Part shown: positions 8,715 to 16,746 of the stretch, one piece after another
Layout: every line of letters begins with the position of its first letter
Position numbering within the stretch: the first letter of the stretch is position 1
Assembly: GCF_009760925.1 (NCBI RefSeq)
Contig: NZ_VRLV01000012.1
Location: 1 to 64,000 of the forward strand
DNA length: 64,000 nucleotides
Direction: 5' to 3'
Source of the DNA: Nonomuraea typhae
GTDB lineage: Bacteria > Actinomycetota > Actinomycetes > Streptosporangiales > Streptosporangiaceae
The notes under the pieces: model-generated
Database searches by the model: none
Told to the model about the DNA's origin: nothing
What the model saw: the letters and a program-made list of their open reading frames with translations, nothing else
Translations under genes and position numbers: made by a program

Positions 8715-9923
8715 ATGATCGTTCTCAAGGTGGCCGCAGCCCTGCTCGCCTCCGTCATCGCCCTGCTCGCCGGGGCGCTCGTGCTGGGCGCCTATCTCCC
8801 GGACCTGCCGAAGGCGGGCGTGATCGGCCCTGTGCTCGTCGGCCAGTACCCCTTCCACACGGCGATCTTCGCGCTGGCCGGGCTGGCGCTGTCCGCCCCG
8901 GCCTGGCGCGGCGGACTGGTGCGCTGGGGCCGCACGACCGCCGCGATCACGGCCCTTTCCGCGGTCGCCGCGCTGGTCGTCGCCGGCATCCAGTACGGCG
9001 CGGCCGCCCGAGCGGGCACAGCCGTCTCCCTGGGCGACGTCTTCGGCGAGCTCACCTACCCGGACGCCGTCCCCGACACCACCCAGACCTACGCGACCCG
9101 CGACGGCAGGGCCCTGAACGTGGACGTCTACCTCCCCAAGGCCCGCACCGGGACGCCGGCGATCGTGCTCGCCCACGGCGGAGGCTTCCACACCTTCGAC
9201 AAGAGCGACCTGCGCGGCACGGGCCGCTGGCTGGCCGACCACGGCGTCGCCGTCTTCGCCGCCGACTACCGCCTGGCCGCCCCCGGCCGCCCCACCTGGG
9301 ACCAGGCCCCGCTCGACCTGGCATCAGCTCTGCGCTGGGTGCAGGACCACGCGCGGCAGTACGGCCTCGACCGCTCGCGCATCTCCCTGGGCGGCATGTC
9401 CGCGGGCGGCGTCCTGGCCCTGAACACCGCCTACCGGCTGCGCAACGGCACCCTGCAGATGCCCGGCCGCCCGGAGCCGCCGGCCTCGGTCGCCGGCTTC
9501 TACACCGGTGGCGACGTCGTCCAGATGTGGCAGCGGAACGTGGACGGCAGCCGCACCGCCGCGGAGCTGTTCACCGGCGGCACCCCACAGCAGTTCCCGC
9601 ACCGCTACCGCGAGGTCTCACCCGTGACCCAGATCCGCCCCGGGCTGCAGCCGACCCTGCTCGTCGTGGGCGACCGCGACCGGAGTGCCACGCCCCGGCA
9701 GAACAGAGACCTGGGCCAGGCGCTCCGCGCCGCCGGCACCGATGTCACCGTGGAGGTGCTCCCCTTCGCCGTCCACGCCTTCGACGACGCCTACGGCAGC
9801 CTGTCCTCGCAGACCGGCCGCCAGATCCTGCTCGGCTTCCTCACCCGGGACGGCGGGCGGCCGCCGCAGGCCGGACAGGCGGGTCGCCCACGGGCGTGGA
9901 CCCCGCCTTCCACACGCCGGTGA
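8715..9923 (+). CDS. Membrane-anchored alpha/beta hydrolase (esterase/lipase-like)
   Basis: This 402-residue protein has three hydrophobic helices at residues about 4-28, 46-62 and 75-95, then a BD-FAE/carboxylesterase-type alpha/beta hydrolase domain. Visible elements are the oxyanion motif HGGGF (residues about 154-158), the nucleophile elbow GGMSAGG with Ser229, an acid in VVGDRDRS (Asp320 or Asp322) and the catalytic His354 in FAVHAF. The ATG at 8715 follows AAGGGAAACC. A longer upstream reading would run through the large palindrome, so I reject it. It probably hydrolyses acyl esters at the outer membrane face (inference). The two-component system is divergent. The last 20 residues are Pro/Arg-rich and run into a decayed locus. 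Confidence 0.88.
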   Translation: MIVLKVAAALLASVIALLAGALVLGAYLPDLPKAGVIGPVLVGQYPFHTAIFALAGLALSAPAWRGGLVRWGRTTAAITALSAVAALVVAGIQYGAAARAGTAVSLGDVFGELTYPDAVPDTTQTYATRDGRALNVDVYLPKARTGTPAIVLAHGGGFHTFDKSDLRGTGRWLADHGVAVFAADYRLAAPGRPTWDQAPLDLASALRWVQDHARQYGLDRSRISLGGMSAGGVLALNTAYRLRNGTLQMPGRPEPPASVAGFYTGGDVVQMWQRNVDGSRTAAELFTGGTPQQFPHRYREVSPVTQIRPGLQPTLLVVGDRDRSATPRQNRDLGQALRAAGTDVTVEVLPFAVHAFDDAYGSLSSQTGRQILLGFLTRDGGRPPQAGQAGRPRAWTPPSTRR

Positions 9924-10038
9924 CGACCGCACCGGCCAAGGTGACCACGCCGGCCCCGACGAAGGCGCCGCCGAGCCCGGCCACGAAGGAGGCGCCGCCG
10001 GATTGCTGCCCGCGGACGACGGCGCCGGGCACGGCCAC

Positions 10039-10220
10039 GCCCGGTGCGGCCACGTCCGTTGCGAGCACGTCTGGCACGGGCACGTGTCCGGTGCGGCCAC
10101 GCCCGGCACGGCGACGGCGGGTGGGGTTACGGCAGGTGCGGCCACGGCAGGTGCGGCTACGGCGGGTGGGGTTACGGCGGGTGGGGTTACGGCGGGTGCG
10201 GCTGGGGCGGGTGTGGCTAC
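10039..10220. repeat. 15-bp minisatellite array
   Basis: About twelve units of 15 bp with consensus GGCGGGTGSGGYTAC run head to tail. The clearest seven are at 10116-10220, and GGCGGGTGGGGTTAC is repeated exactly at 10116, 10161 and 10176. Units before 10116 are degenerate and one is 17 bp. The period is a multiple of three, so a minus-strand frame reads as pentapeptides such as AVTPP and AVAAP. It lies inside the MFS remnant. Confidence 0.85.
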
Positions 10221-10471
10221 GCCGGGCACTGCCCCGATCTGCCGGGTGGTGCTGCCATGCCCGAGGCAAGGCCCCTCCTGCGGGCTGACCGCATGGATGG
10301 CCGCGCCGGTCAGCGGGGACACGGTCAGCGCGAAACCGGCGCCAGCCATCGCCAGCCGCCGCCACCACCGTGCCGTCGCCGTAGCTGGGGCTGGCGTCCA
10401 CGAAGCCCGGCGCCGGCAGCCCCAGCCCGGCCAGCGTCGGCCCGGCCGGCGTCAGCCCGATGGTGACCACG

Positions 10472-10560
10472 ATCCGGAACCCGTACCGGCCCGCGAACCG
10501 GCCCGCCTACCGGAACCCGTATCGGCCCGCCTACCGGGCGGCGAACTGGCCCGCGAACGG
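10472..10560. repeat. Imperfect tandem duplication in the efflux-pump remnant
   Basis: Blocks CCGGAACCCGTACCGGCCCG and CCGGAACCCGTATCGGCCCG with flanking GCGAAC/GCCTAC variants alternate in units of about 12 bp. They interrupt the MFS-derived frame between the FAG and VVTIGL pieces. Confidence 0.6.
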
Positions 10561-10656
10561 GCTGACGACCACCATCGCCAGGGTGGCGAGCAGGGTCTGC
10601 AGGCCGGTGCGCAGGATCGACCTGTTCCGCCCTTGCGGGCGGTCTGAACGTGCCGA

Positions 10657-10908
10657 TGCCCGACGCTGTCCAACCACTGGCGGATCATGCGCGAGGCCGG
10701 CCTGATCAGCATGAGCGTCGACGGCCGGCACCGGCGGGTCCGGCTGCGTGCCGGCGACCTGGGCGAGTACTTCCCATGCCTGGGCGAGTGCTTGCCATGC
10801 CTGGGCGAGTGCTTGCCATGCCTGCTCGACCCGATCCTGCACCCCGCCGCCGCGGAATCACCCGCGAAGGCGCCGGACGCCGCCGGCACGATGCCCGGCC
10901 GGTCCTGA
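10657..10908 (+). pseudogene. C-terminal remnant of an ArsR-like HTH regulator
   Basis: The frame reads LSNHWRIMREAGLISM, VDGRHRRVRLRAGDLGEYFP and, after a repeat expansion, LLDPILHPAAAES. The recognition-helix and wing layout (SxHxRxxREAGL, then RRxRLR) matches ArsR-family repressors. The N-terminal helices are missing, and a triple 21-bp repeat is inserted exactly between EYFP and LLDPIL. It faces the decayed efflux gene. Confidence 0.6.
10759..10821 (+). repeat. 21-bp triplicate
   Basis: Three head-to-tail 21-bp units start at 10759, 10780 and 10801 (CTGGGCGAGTRCTTSCCATG plus C). The last two are identical. They add a repeated CLGECLP heptapeptide to the ArsR remnant. Confidence 0.9.
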
Positions 10909-12738
10909 TCACCTGAACGGCTTGGCGGCCCAGACCTCCTTGCCTCCCACCATGGTCAGCAGGACGTCGGTCCTGGAGATGTCGTCGAGCGGCACCGTGG
11001 TGATGTTCTGGTCGAGGACGATGAGGTCGGCCAGCTTGCCGGTCTCCAGCGAGCCGGTGACCTTCTCCTGGTGCATCTGGTAGGCGCCGTTGACGGTGAC
11101 GGCCCGGATCGCCTCGGCCCTCGACAGCCCGGGCAGGGCGTTCAGCTTCCCGGCGTACTCGGGGTACGCCTTTCCCCAGTCGGCCTCGCGCAGGATGGAC
11201 GCCTCCAGCCCGAACCACTCGTCGAACGGGTCGAGGCAGCAGTCGCTGCCCAGCGACACCCGGCCGCCCGCCCGCGTGATCGGCTCGGCGGGTTCGTACA
11301 GGTCGAAGCGCGGGCCCAGGTACGGCTTGACCGCTTCGGTGGAGTCGGGCGCCGGTTTGGCCCACTGCAGCCCCATCGACGCGGTCACGTCCAGGGCCGC
11401 GAACCGCCGGTAGTCGGCGGGGTCCACCACCTCGGCGTGCGCGATGGTCTGGTGGGCCCGGATGCCGGGGTTCGCCTTGCGCGCCGCCGCGAAGGCGTCG
11501 AGCGCGGTGCGGACCGCCCGGTCCCCGATGGCGTGGACGTGGGACTGGTAGCCCAGCCGCTCGAGCTCGGCGACGACCGGGCTGAGCAGTTTGCCGTCGA
11601 TGTACAGCTCGCCGCGGGCCGACTTGCCGGTGCGCGGTTTGCCCTTGGCGTCCAGGTACGGCTTGAGCATGGCCGCGGTCTGGGCGGGGTACTGGACGAT
11701 GCCGTCGAGGAGGATCTTCACCCCGTCGACGGAGACCCCGGGCTCGGCCACCAGGCGCGGCCCCTCCTGCTTGCCGGGGCGCCACGAGCGGACCGCGAGC
11801 GGGATCTGGTCGGCGCGCTCCAGCTCCTTGCGGATCCCGGCCAGGCGTTCGTACAGCGTCCTGGGCTTGCGCAGCTCGCCGATGCCGGTGGAGATCGCGA
11901 AGTGCGCGCGGGCGGTCAGCCCGCCCGCCGTACGCAGCCGCTGGAATGTCCTGACGGTCCCGGCGTCGCTGCCGGGGACGAAGAAGCTGGTGACGCCCTC
12001 CTTGCTGAAGTCGCGCATCCGCAGGCCGGCGAGTTCGACGGCGCGTTCGGCGGAGATGGGGGGCGGCGCCGGGATCAGCTTGGTGACCAGGCGCGCGGCG
12101 GCGTCCTCGAGCAGGCCGTTCGGCTCGCCGTTCCGGTCGTGGTTGATCCGGCCGCCCGCGGGGTCGGGCGTGTTCTTCGTGATCCCGGCCAGGTCCAGCG
12201 CCCTCTGGTTGACCAGCGTGGTGTGGGCGGTGACCGCCGCGCTGACGGTGATGGGGCGCTTGGTGGCGAGCGCGTCGAGCATGCGTTTGTGCGGCGCGGT
12301 CCCGGCCGGGCGCAGGAACTGCATGTAGAGGTTCGTCACCTGCAGGAAGTCGTCCGGCTCTGCGCCCAGCTCGGGGTCGGCCAGGCAGGCCCTGACCCGG
12401 CTCTGGAACTGCTTGACCGTCAGCGGATCCGCCTTGAGGTCGCAGGTCTTCCGGTCCTCGCGGGTGATGTCGTGGATGTGCCCTTCGTGCAGGCCGGGCA
12501 TCACCATGCGGCCCTTGAGGTCGATGACCTTGGTCGTGCCGCCGATGTGGCGCCGCGCGCCCGCGTCGTCGCCGACGTAGACGATCTTCCCGTTGTCGAT
12601 GGCGATCGCCTCGGCGACGCTGTTGCGCGCGTCGACCGTGTAGACGAACCCGTTTCGCAGCACCGTGTCCGCTCCGGCCTGCGCGGGAACCGCGACACCG
12701 GCGACCAGGGGGAGCAGCGCAGCCAGTACCCGTCTCAT
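10909..12738 (-). CDS. Secreted amidohydrolase, YtcJ-like metal-dependent hydrolase
   Basis: This 609-residue protein starts with a Sec signal peptide (MRRVLAALLPLVAGVAVPAQ, cleavage near AQA-GAD). It continues as an amidohydrolase_3 TIM-barrel enzyme: an N-terminal beta-sandwich (VIDLKGRMVMPGLHEGHIHD with the metal-binding HxH), a mid-domain lysine/aspartate region and HAIGDRAV, then QTIAHAEVVDP and SLGSDCCLDP carrying further metal ligands. Relatives hydrolyse N-substituted formamides, imides or similar cyclic amides; the substrate here cannot be told. It diverges from a TetR gene across a palindrome, so regulation by that TetR is likely. Length and motifs are complete. Confidence 0.88.
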   Translation of the reverse strand: MRRVLAALLPLVAGVAVPAQAGADTVLRNGFVYTVDARNSVAEAIAIDNGKIVYVGDDAGARRHIGGTTKVIDLKGRMVMPGLHEGHIHDITREDRKTCDLKADPLTVKQFQSRVRACLADPELGAEPDDFLQVTNLYMQFLRPAGTAPHKRMLDALATKRPITVSAAVTAHTTLVNQRALDLAGITKNTPDPAGGRINHDRNGEPNGLLEDAAARLVTKLIPAPPPISAERAVELAGLRMRDFSKEGVTSFFVPGSDAGTVRTFQRLRTAGGLTARAHFAISTGIGELRKPRTLYERLAGIRKELERADQIPLAVRSWRPGKQEGPRLVAEPGVSVDGVKILLDGIVQYPAQTAAMLKPYLDAKGKPRTGKSARGELYIDGKLLSPVVAELERLGYQSHVHAIGDRAVRTALDAFAAARKANPGIRAHQTIAHAEVVDPADYRRFAALDVTASMGLQWAKPAPDSTEAVKPYLGPRFDLYEPAEPITRAGGRVSLGSDCCLDPFDEWFGLEASILREADWGKAYPEYAGKLNALPGLSRAEAIRAVTVNGAYQMHQEKVTGSLETGKLADLIVLDQNITTVPLDDISRTDVLLTMVGGKEVWAAKPFR

Positions 12739-12755
12739 GAGCCCTCCGGATTCTG

Positions 12756-12776
12756 AACTTGAATCAAATTTAAGTT
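12756..12776. promoter_or_regulatory. Probable TetR operator between divergent genes
   Basis: A 21-bp imperfect palindrome (AACTTGAAT, centre CAA, ATTTAAGTT; 16 of 21 positions symmetric) sits in an AT-rich patch 18 bp upstream of the amidohydrolase start and 37 bp upstream of the TetR start. Its position fits a TetR dimer site controlling both genes. Confidence 0.6.
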
Positions 12777-12812
12777 GGTACGGCCGCGCGTCAAGGGGGG
12801 AGGATCCTGCGC

Positions 12813-13436
12813 ATGCCAGGCGAACTGCGGACGACCGAACGGCAGGGCCGTACCCAGGAGCGCGGCAGGCGCGCCCGCAGGCGCGTCCTGGAGGCGGCGC
12901 TGGAGATCATCGCCGAGCGGCCGGTCGGCGAGATCCAGGTCCAGCAGATCGCCCGGCGTGCGGGCATGAGCCCCGCCCGAGTCCTGTACTACTACCGGTC
13001 GCGCGACCACATCCTGGCCGAGACGTTCCTCTGGAGCGAGCAGGAGCTGGCCGCGCGCAGGTCCCGGGAACTGGCCGAGGTCACGGACCCGGCCGTCCGG
13101 CTGGAGCGCTACATCCGGATCTACCTGCCGGAAGGCCGCCACGACGTCTCGTGGAAGCTCTGGCTGGAGGCGTGGCTGCGCTCGACCTCCACCAGCGAGA
13201 TGAGCCGGACGGCCGACGCGATCGACAGCGGCTGGACCCGCGACCTGGTCGCGATCATCGAGGACGGCGTGGCCGGCGGCACGTTCGCGGCCGTGCGCCA
13301 CGAGGAGTTCCTGCCGGCGTTCAACGCGCTGCTCGACGGCTTGGCCGTCCACGTGCTGATCGGCCGGCTGGGCAGGGACCAGGCCGTGCGGGCCGCGCTG
13401 GCGGAGGCCGCGGACAAGCTGACCACCACCGGGTGA
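12813..13436 (+). CDS. TetR family transcriptional regulator
   Basis: This 207-residue repressor has the usual N-terminal HTH (RRRVLEAALEIIAERPVGEI, then QIARRAGMSPARVLYYYRSR at about residues 45-65) and an all-helical ligand-binding domain. An Arg-rich extension precedes the HTH. The ATG at 12813 follows a strong GGGGGGAGGA ribosome site. A palindrome in the shared promoter suggests that it represses itself and the divergent secreted amidohydrolase, probably in response to that enzyme's substrate (inference). The MarR gene follows 21 bp downstream and may be cotranscribed. Confidence 0.92.
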   Translation: MPGELRTTERQGRTQERGRRARRRVLEAALEIIAERPVGEIQVQQIARRAGMSPARVLYYYRSRDHILAETFLWSEQELAARRSRELAEVTDPAVRLERYIRIYLPEGRHDVSWKLWLEAWLRSTSTSEMSRTADAIDSGWTRDLVAIIEDGVAGGTFAAVRHEEFLPAFNALLDGLAVHVLIGRLGRDQAVRAALAEAADKLTTTG

Positions 13437-13457
13437 GCAGGATGGAACACTGAAGGG

Positions 13458-13901
13458 GTGAGTGAAGACGGCCGCCCCGCCCCGCCCGCGTCCAGTGCCT
13501 CCATCGTGGTGCTGACCCTGGCCAGGCGGATCGAGACCGAGCTCGCCGCCGAGCTCGCGCCGCTCGAGCTGACCGTCAGCCGCCTCGGGCTGCTGGGGCA
13601 CATCGCGGGGGTGCCGGGGATCTCCTTCAGCGACCTGGCCCGCATGTCGGGCATCACGGTGCAGAGCGTGCACTCCGCGGTGAAGGCGCTGGTGGCGGCC
13701 GGTCTGGTGCATGATCACACGGCGCGGGCGGGTTCTGCCTCCGCGATCGAGCTGACGGCCGACGGCTGCCGCCTGCTGGGCAAGGCCCGGGAGGCCGTCG
13801 CGGCGGTGGACGAGCGGCTGTTCGGGCCCGGCGCCGATCCGATTCAGCGCCGGGTCGGCCGGGCCGTGCTCGAGGCGTTCCGCGGAGCCCCGCCGGGCTG
13901 A
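13458..13901 (+). CDS. MarR family transcriptional regulator
   Basis: This 147-residue winged-helix protein has a dimerisation helix (SIVVLTLARRIETELAAELA), the HTH (SFSDLARMSGITVQSVHSAV followed by KALVAAGLV), the wing HDHTARAGSASAIELT and C-terminal helices. It starts with GTG at 13458. Two tandem 17-bp palindromes lie just downstream, immediately before the next membrane-protein gene, and a CTGAAG half-site lies in its own leader at 13450-13455. It probably represses the downstream pair and itself (inference). Confidence 0.9.
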   Translation: MSEDGRPAPPASSASIVVLTLARRIETELAAELAPLELTVSRLGLLGHIAGVPGISFSDLARMSGITVQSVHSAVKALVAAGLVHDHTARAGSASAIELTADGCRLLGKAREAVAAVDERLFGPGADPIQRRVGRAVLEAFRGAPPG

Positions 13902-13910
13902 ACGACCCCG

Positions 13911-13959
13911 ACCTTCAGGGCGGCTGAAGCATGACCTAAGCTTCAGTCACCCTGAAGGT
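13911..13959. promoter_or_regulatory. Two tandem CTTCAG-N5-CTGAAG operators
   Basis: Site A (13913-13929) is CTTCAG-GGCGG-CTGAAG and site B (13941-13957) is CTTCAG-TCACC-CTGAAG, centred 28 bp apart. The whole 49-bp block is also a nested dyad centred on 13935. Site length and spacing fit two MarR dimers. It ends 12 bp before the start of the downstream membrane-protein gene. Confidence 0.7.
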
Positions 13960-13970
13960 TGGAGGAAGTC

Positions 13971-14420
13971 TTGCTGGAACATGTCCTGCTGTCGGTGCAC
14001 GTGCTCGGCGGCATCGTGTTCGTCGGCGGCTCGGCCGCCGCGACGAGCCTGTTTCCCCGCTACGCGCCCGCCGCGTCCGGCGACGGCGAAGGGCGCAGCC
14101 GGTCCGTGGCCGTGGCGCTCCACCGCATCACCGGCGGCTACGCCGTCTTCGGCCTCGTCGTCCCCGTCGCCGGGCTGATCCTGGCCGCGGTCCAGGGCCG
14201 CATGGGCGAGATCTGGATCACCGTCTCGATGATCCTCACCGCGCTCGCCGCCCTGCTGCTGGCCACCCAGATCCACCCGCGCCAGCGCGACGCGCTCGCC
14301 GCCCCCGGCGCGCCCGCCCGCCTGCGGACGCTCGGGATGATCTCCGGCTTCTACAACCTGACCTGGGCGGTCGTCGTGGTCCTGATGATCGTACGGCCCG
14401 GCTCCGGCGAAGGGGCGTGA
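13971..14420 (+). CDS. Four-helix membrane protein (DUF2269-like)
   Basis: This 149-residue integral membrane protein has hydrophobic segments LSVHVLGGIVFVGGSAAAT, YAVFGLVVPVAGLILAAV, WITVSMILTALAALLLAT and FYNLTWAVVVVLMIV. The LHVLGG-like first helix and the conserved His spacing (VHVLGG, ALHRITGGY) resemble DUF2269-type proteins of unknown function. I favour a TTG start at 13971 because GGAGGAAG (13961-13968) lies at the right distance; the TTG at 13959 would lack a ribosome site. It sits directly behind the MarR operator array and overlaps the next gene by GTGA. Confidence 0.7.
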   Translation: MLEHVLLSVHVLGGIVFVGGSAAATSLFPRYAPAASGDGEGRSRSVAVALHRITGGYAVFGLVVPVAGLILAAVQGRMGEIWITVSMILTALAALLLATQIHPRQRDALAAPGAPARLRTLGMISGFYNLTWAVVVVLMIVRPGSGEGA

Positions 14421-14683
14421 GCCGGATGCTCCTGCTGCGCATCGCCTCGGCCGTCGAGGCCACCTCGCTGGTGGTCCTGCTCGTCAACCTGTTCACCGTG
14501 CACGCCAAGCCCGTCACCGCCTTCGGCGGCCCGCTGCACGGCATCTCCTACGTGGCCGTGATCGCGGCCGCTGCCATGCTCCCCGCCGCCGCGGCCACCG
14601 GCGCCCGGTGGCGGGCCTTCGTCCCGGGCATCGGCGGGCTGCTGGCCGTACGCGCCCTGCGCGGCGAGGCGCACGACGCCTGA
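14417..14683 (+). CDS. Small membrane protein (DUF3817-like)
   Basis: This 88-residue protein has about three hydrophobic helices (ASAVEATSLVVLLVNLFTV, LHGISYVAVIAAAAMLPAAA and a weaker one). The LRIASAVEATS start and HGISY motif resemble DUF3817 membrane proteins (LRxxxxxEAxS, HG). The GTG overlaps the preceding stop (GTGA), so the two membrane proteins are coupled and presumably act together under the MarR operators. No biochemical role is known. Confidence 0.7.
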   Translation: MSRMLLLRIASAVEATSLVVLLVNLFTVHAKPVTAFGGPLHGISYVAVIAAAAMLPAAAATGARWRAFVPGIGGLLAVRALRGEAHDA

Positions 14684-14803
14684 GCCCATCCCCGGAGAGT
14701 CTTCATCGCCTCGCACGTGGCGGTCAGCCGCACCCGGCGCAAGCAGGCCGGGTCCGACCGGCTCGGCGCCTTCGTCAAGCACACGATCCCGCCCGGCGGC
14801 CCC

Positions 14804-15496
14804 CTAGCCGGCGATCTCCGACAGGTAGGCGTGCAGGGCGGCCGCGCCGGCGAGCATGGCCAGGCCGCGGGCCGACAGCCGGTCGTGCCAGCCGGCCAGC
14901 GCGGCCTCCAGCGGCTCCACGCCTCCGGCCGTGCGCACCTGCTCGAGCAGCGGCGCGATCTGCTCCAGCAGGTAGCCGCCACGCCTGAGCTGGTGGGCCA
15001 GCTGCGCGTCGCGCACGTCGGCCGGGGCGTAGACGCGGTACCCGGTGCGCGGATCGCGGCCCGGCCGGATGAGCCCGGCGTGCTCCCATTTGCGGAGGGT
15101 CGCCGGGCGGATGCCGAGCCTGCGGGCGAGCGGGCCGATGTGGGTGTGGCCGTGTTCCGGCGGGGTCGGGGCCAGGTCGCGCAGGGCGTTCTCGACGGCG
15201 GTCAGCGTGCGGCGGTCGTCGAGGAGCTGGGCGTGGCTCTCGTCGATGAGACGCAGCGCCTCCTCGGGCGAGCCCGCGTTGACGGCCCGCATGATGGACG
15301 TGGCCACGTGGTGGCCGTGGGAGGGGATCAGCGCGATGAACGTGCGCAGCGCCTGCGCGTGCAGCGGGGTGTAGACGCGGTAGCCGGTTGGGGTGCGTCC
15401 GGTGTGGGGGAGGATTCCCATGTCCTCGTAGTTGCGTACGGCCTGCGCCGACAGACCGTGTTCGCGGGCCAGGTCGATCGGCCGGAGCTGCCTCAT
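14804..15496 (-). CDS. Double-MerR transcriptional regulator, TioE-like
   Basis: This 230-residue protein contains two MerR-type HTH units. The first is at residues 1-45 (LRPIDLAREHGLSAQAVRNY, then TGYRVYT) and the second near residues 115-165 (IGPLARRLGIRPATLRKWEH, then TGYRVYAPADVRDAQLAH). This tandem layout is characteristic of TioE-like regulators of actinomycetes. A C-terminal helical part may bind a ligand. I chose the ATG at 15496 (MRQLRPIDL) since the first HTH begins there; the 17 codons upstream are atypical. The erythromycin-esterase-type gene is divergent, 95 bp away, and is the likely target. Confidence 0.88.
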   Translation of the reverse strand: MRQLRPIDLAREHGLSAQAVRNYEDMGILPHTGRTPTGYRVYTPLHAQALRTFIALIPSHGHHVATSIMRAVNAGSPEEALRLIDESHAQLLDDRRTLTAVENALRDLAPTPPEHGHTHIGPLARRLGIRPATLRKWEHAGLIRPGRDPRTGYRVYAPADVRDAQLAHQLRRGGYLLEQIAPLLEQVRTAGGVEPLEAALAGWHDRLSARGLAMLAGAAALHAYLSEIAG

Positions 15497-15591
15497 GCTT
15501 TGAAGGTTACGGCCTCGCCGTACCGGATGAATCCGCCAAAGGTTCAACCGGCAGTTCAGAGATACCGTAGAAGGGAGAGAAAGGGGACGAC

Positions 15592-16746
15592 ATGCACCAC
15601 GACCTGGGCGCGGCTGTGCTGCGGCTGACCGGGCAGCGAAGGATGCTGGGGCTCGGAGAGCCGACGCACGGCGTGGAGGACTACCTCCTGCTGCGCAACG
15701 AGATCTTCCGCTACCTGGTGGAGGAGGCGGGCTACCGCTCGATCGCGCTGGAGAGCTGCTGCCTGAACGGGCTGACGGCCGACGCGTACGTGGCCGGCGC
15801 CGACCTGGGCATCGAGGAGGCGGCGGACGCCGGATTCAGCCACGGCTTCGGCGACGCGGCGGCCAACCGGGAACTGCTGGACTGGATGCGCGCCTACAAC
15901 CGCGGCCGCGGGGAGGACGAGCGGCTGCGGTGGTACGGCTTCGACGGGCCGCTGGAGATCACCGGCGCGGCCAGCCCCAGGCGGGCGCTGACCGCGCTGC
16001 GCGACTACCTGGCCGCGCACCTGGAGCTGCCGCCGCCACCCGGGGCCGCCGGCCTCGACCGGCTGGTCGGCGACGACGGGCGCTGGGACAACCTGGAGGC
16101 CATGATGGACGGCGCCAAGTCCATCGGCCGCTCGCAGGAGGCGGTCCAGCTGCGGCTGCTCGCCGACGACCTGGCCGGATACCTGGAGAGCGAGACGCCG
16201 CAGCTGATCGCGCGCACGTCCCGGCAGGAGTGGTGGCGGGCCTGCCTGTATGCCAGGACGGCCACCGGCCTGCTGCGCTACCACGCGGCGATGGCCGACG
16301 AGTCGCCCGCCCGGATGGGGCGGATGATGGCGCTGCGCGACGCCATGATGGCCGCCAACCTGCTGGCGATCGACGAGAACGAGGCCGCGCGCGGGCCGGT
16401 GCTGGTCTTCGCCGCCAACGCGCACCTGCAGCGCGAGCGGAGCAGCGTGAACCTGTGGGAGGGACGGGTGGAGTGGTGGAGCGCCGGGGCGCTCGCCGCG
16501 GCGCGGCTGGGCGAGGCGTACGCCTTCGTCGCGACCACCGCCGGCACCGGGCCGGAGCTGGAGGAGCCCGCGCCGGACACTCTCGAAGGCGTCCTGTCCG
16601 CCCGCCCCGGCGACCGCATGGTCGTGGACGTCAAGGAGCTCGACCGGGCCGAGCTGAGCAGGCGGGTGGTCACCACGCACCGCTTCGCCCCGTTCGACCC
16701 GGCCCACGAGCCCGACGCCCTGATCTTCCTCAGGGACGCCCGCTAA
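15592..16746 (+). CDS. Erythromycin esterase family protein
   Basis: This 384-residue soluble enzyme belongs to the Ere/succinoglycan-type esterase family. The N-terminal GEPTHG motif carries the catalytic Glu23 and His26, followed by IALES (Glu54), a WYGFDGP segment, and FAANAHLQRERSS with the conserved NxH. Known members such as EreA open the macrolide lactone ring, but many chromosomal actinomycete homologues have unknown substrates. The ATG follows GAAAGGGGAC. The divergent double-MerR regulator suggests drug- or metabolite-inducible expression. It ends in a 4-bp convergent overlap with cstA. Confidence 0.88.
   Translation: MHHDLGAAVLRLTGQRRMLGLGEPTHGVEDYLLLRNEIFRYLVEEAGYRSIALESCCLNGLTADAYVAGADLGIEEAADAGFSHGFGDAAANRELLDWMRAYNRGRGEDERLRWYGFDGPLEITGAASPRRALTALRDYLAAHLELPPPPGAAGLDRLVGDDGRWDNLEAMMDGAKSIGRSQEAVQLRLLADDLAGYLESETPQLIARTSRQEWWRACLYARTATGLLRYHAAMADESPARMGRMMALRDAMMAANLLAIDENEAARGPVLVFAANAHLQRERSSVNLWEGRVEWWSAGALAAARLGEAYAFVATTAGTGPELEEPAPDTLEGVLSARPGDRMVVDVKELDRAELSRRVVTTHRFAPFDPAHEPDALIFLRDAR

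Larger units (their letters stand above)
9905..10640 (-). pseudogene. Decayed DHA2-type MFS efflux transporter
   Basis: Three minus-strand frames carry successive pieces of the C-terminal half of an EmrB/QacA-type drug-export protein. They are TGLQTLLATLAMVVVSPFAG (about 10540-10625), VVTIGLTPAGPTLAGLGLPA (about 10410-10470), GFALTVSPLTGAAIHAVSP followed by TTRQIGAV (about 10240-10340), and SGGASFVAGLGGAFVGAGVV followed by GAVVTGVW (about 9905-10010). Frameshifts, two tandem-repeat expansions and loss of the N-terminal half show that it is not functional. A relic ArsR-like regulator diverges from it, so this was probably a regulator/efflux pair. Confidence 0.7.

Noticed and set aside
10039..10220. 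Possible CRISPR array
   Set aside because: The 15-bp units are contiguous without spacers and keep a coding period, so this is a minisatellite. No cas genes are nearby.
9527..10647. Plus-strand frames encoding Gly/Tyr- or Arg-rich proteins (GYGGW repeats)
   Set aside because: They are by-products of the 15-bp minisatellite. The minus strand carries recognisable MFS fragments instead.
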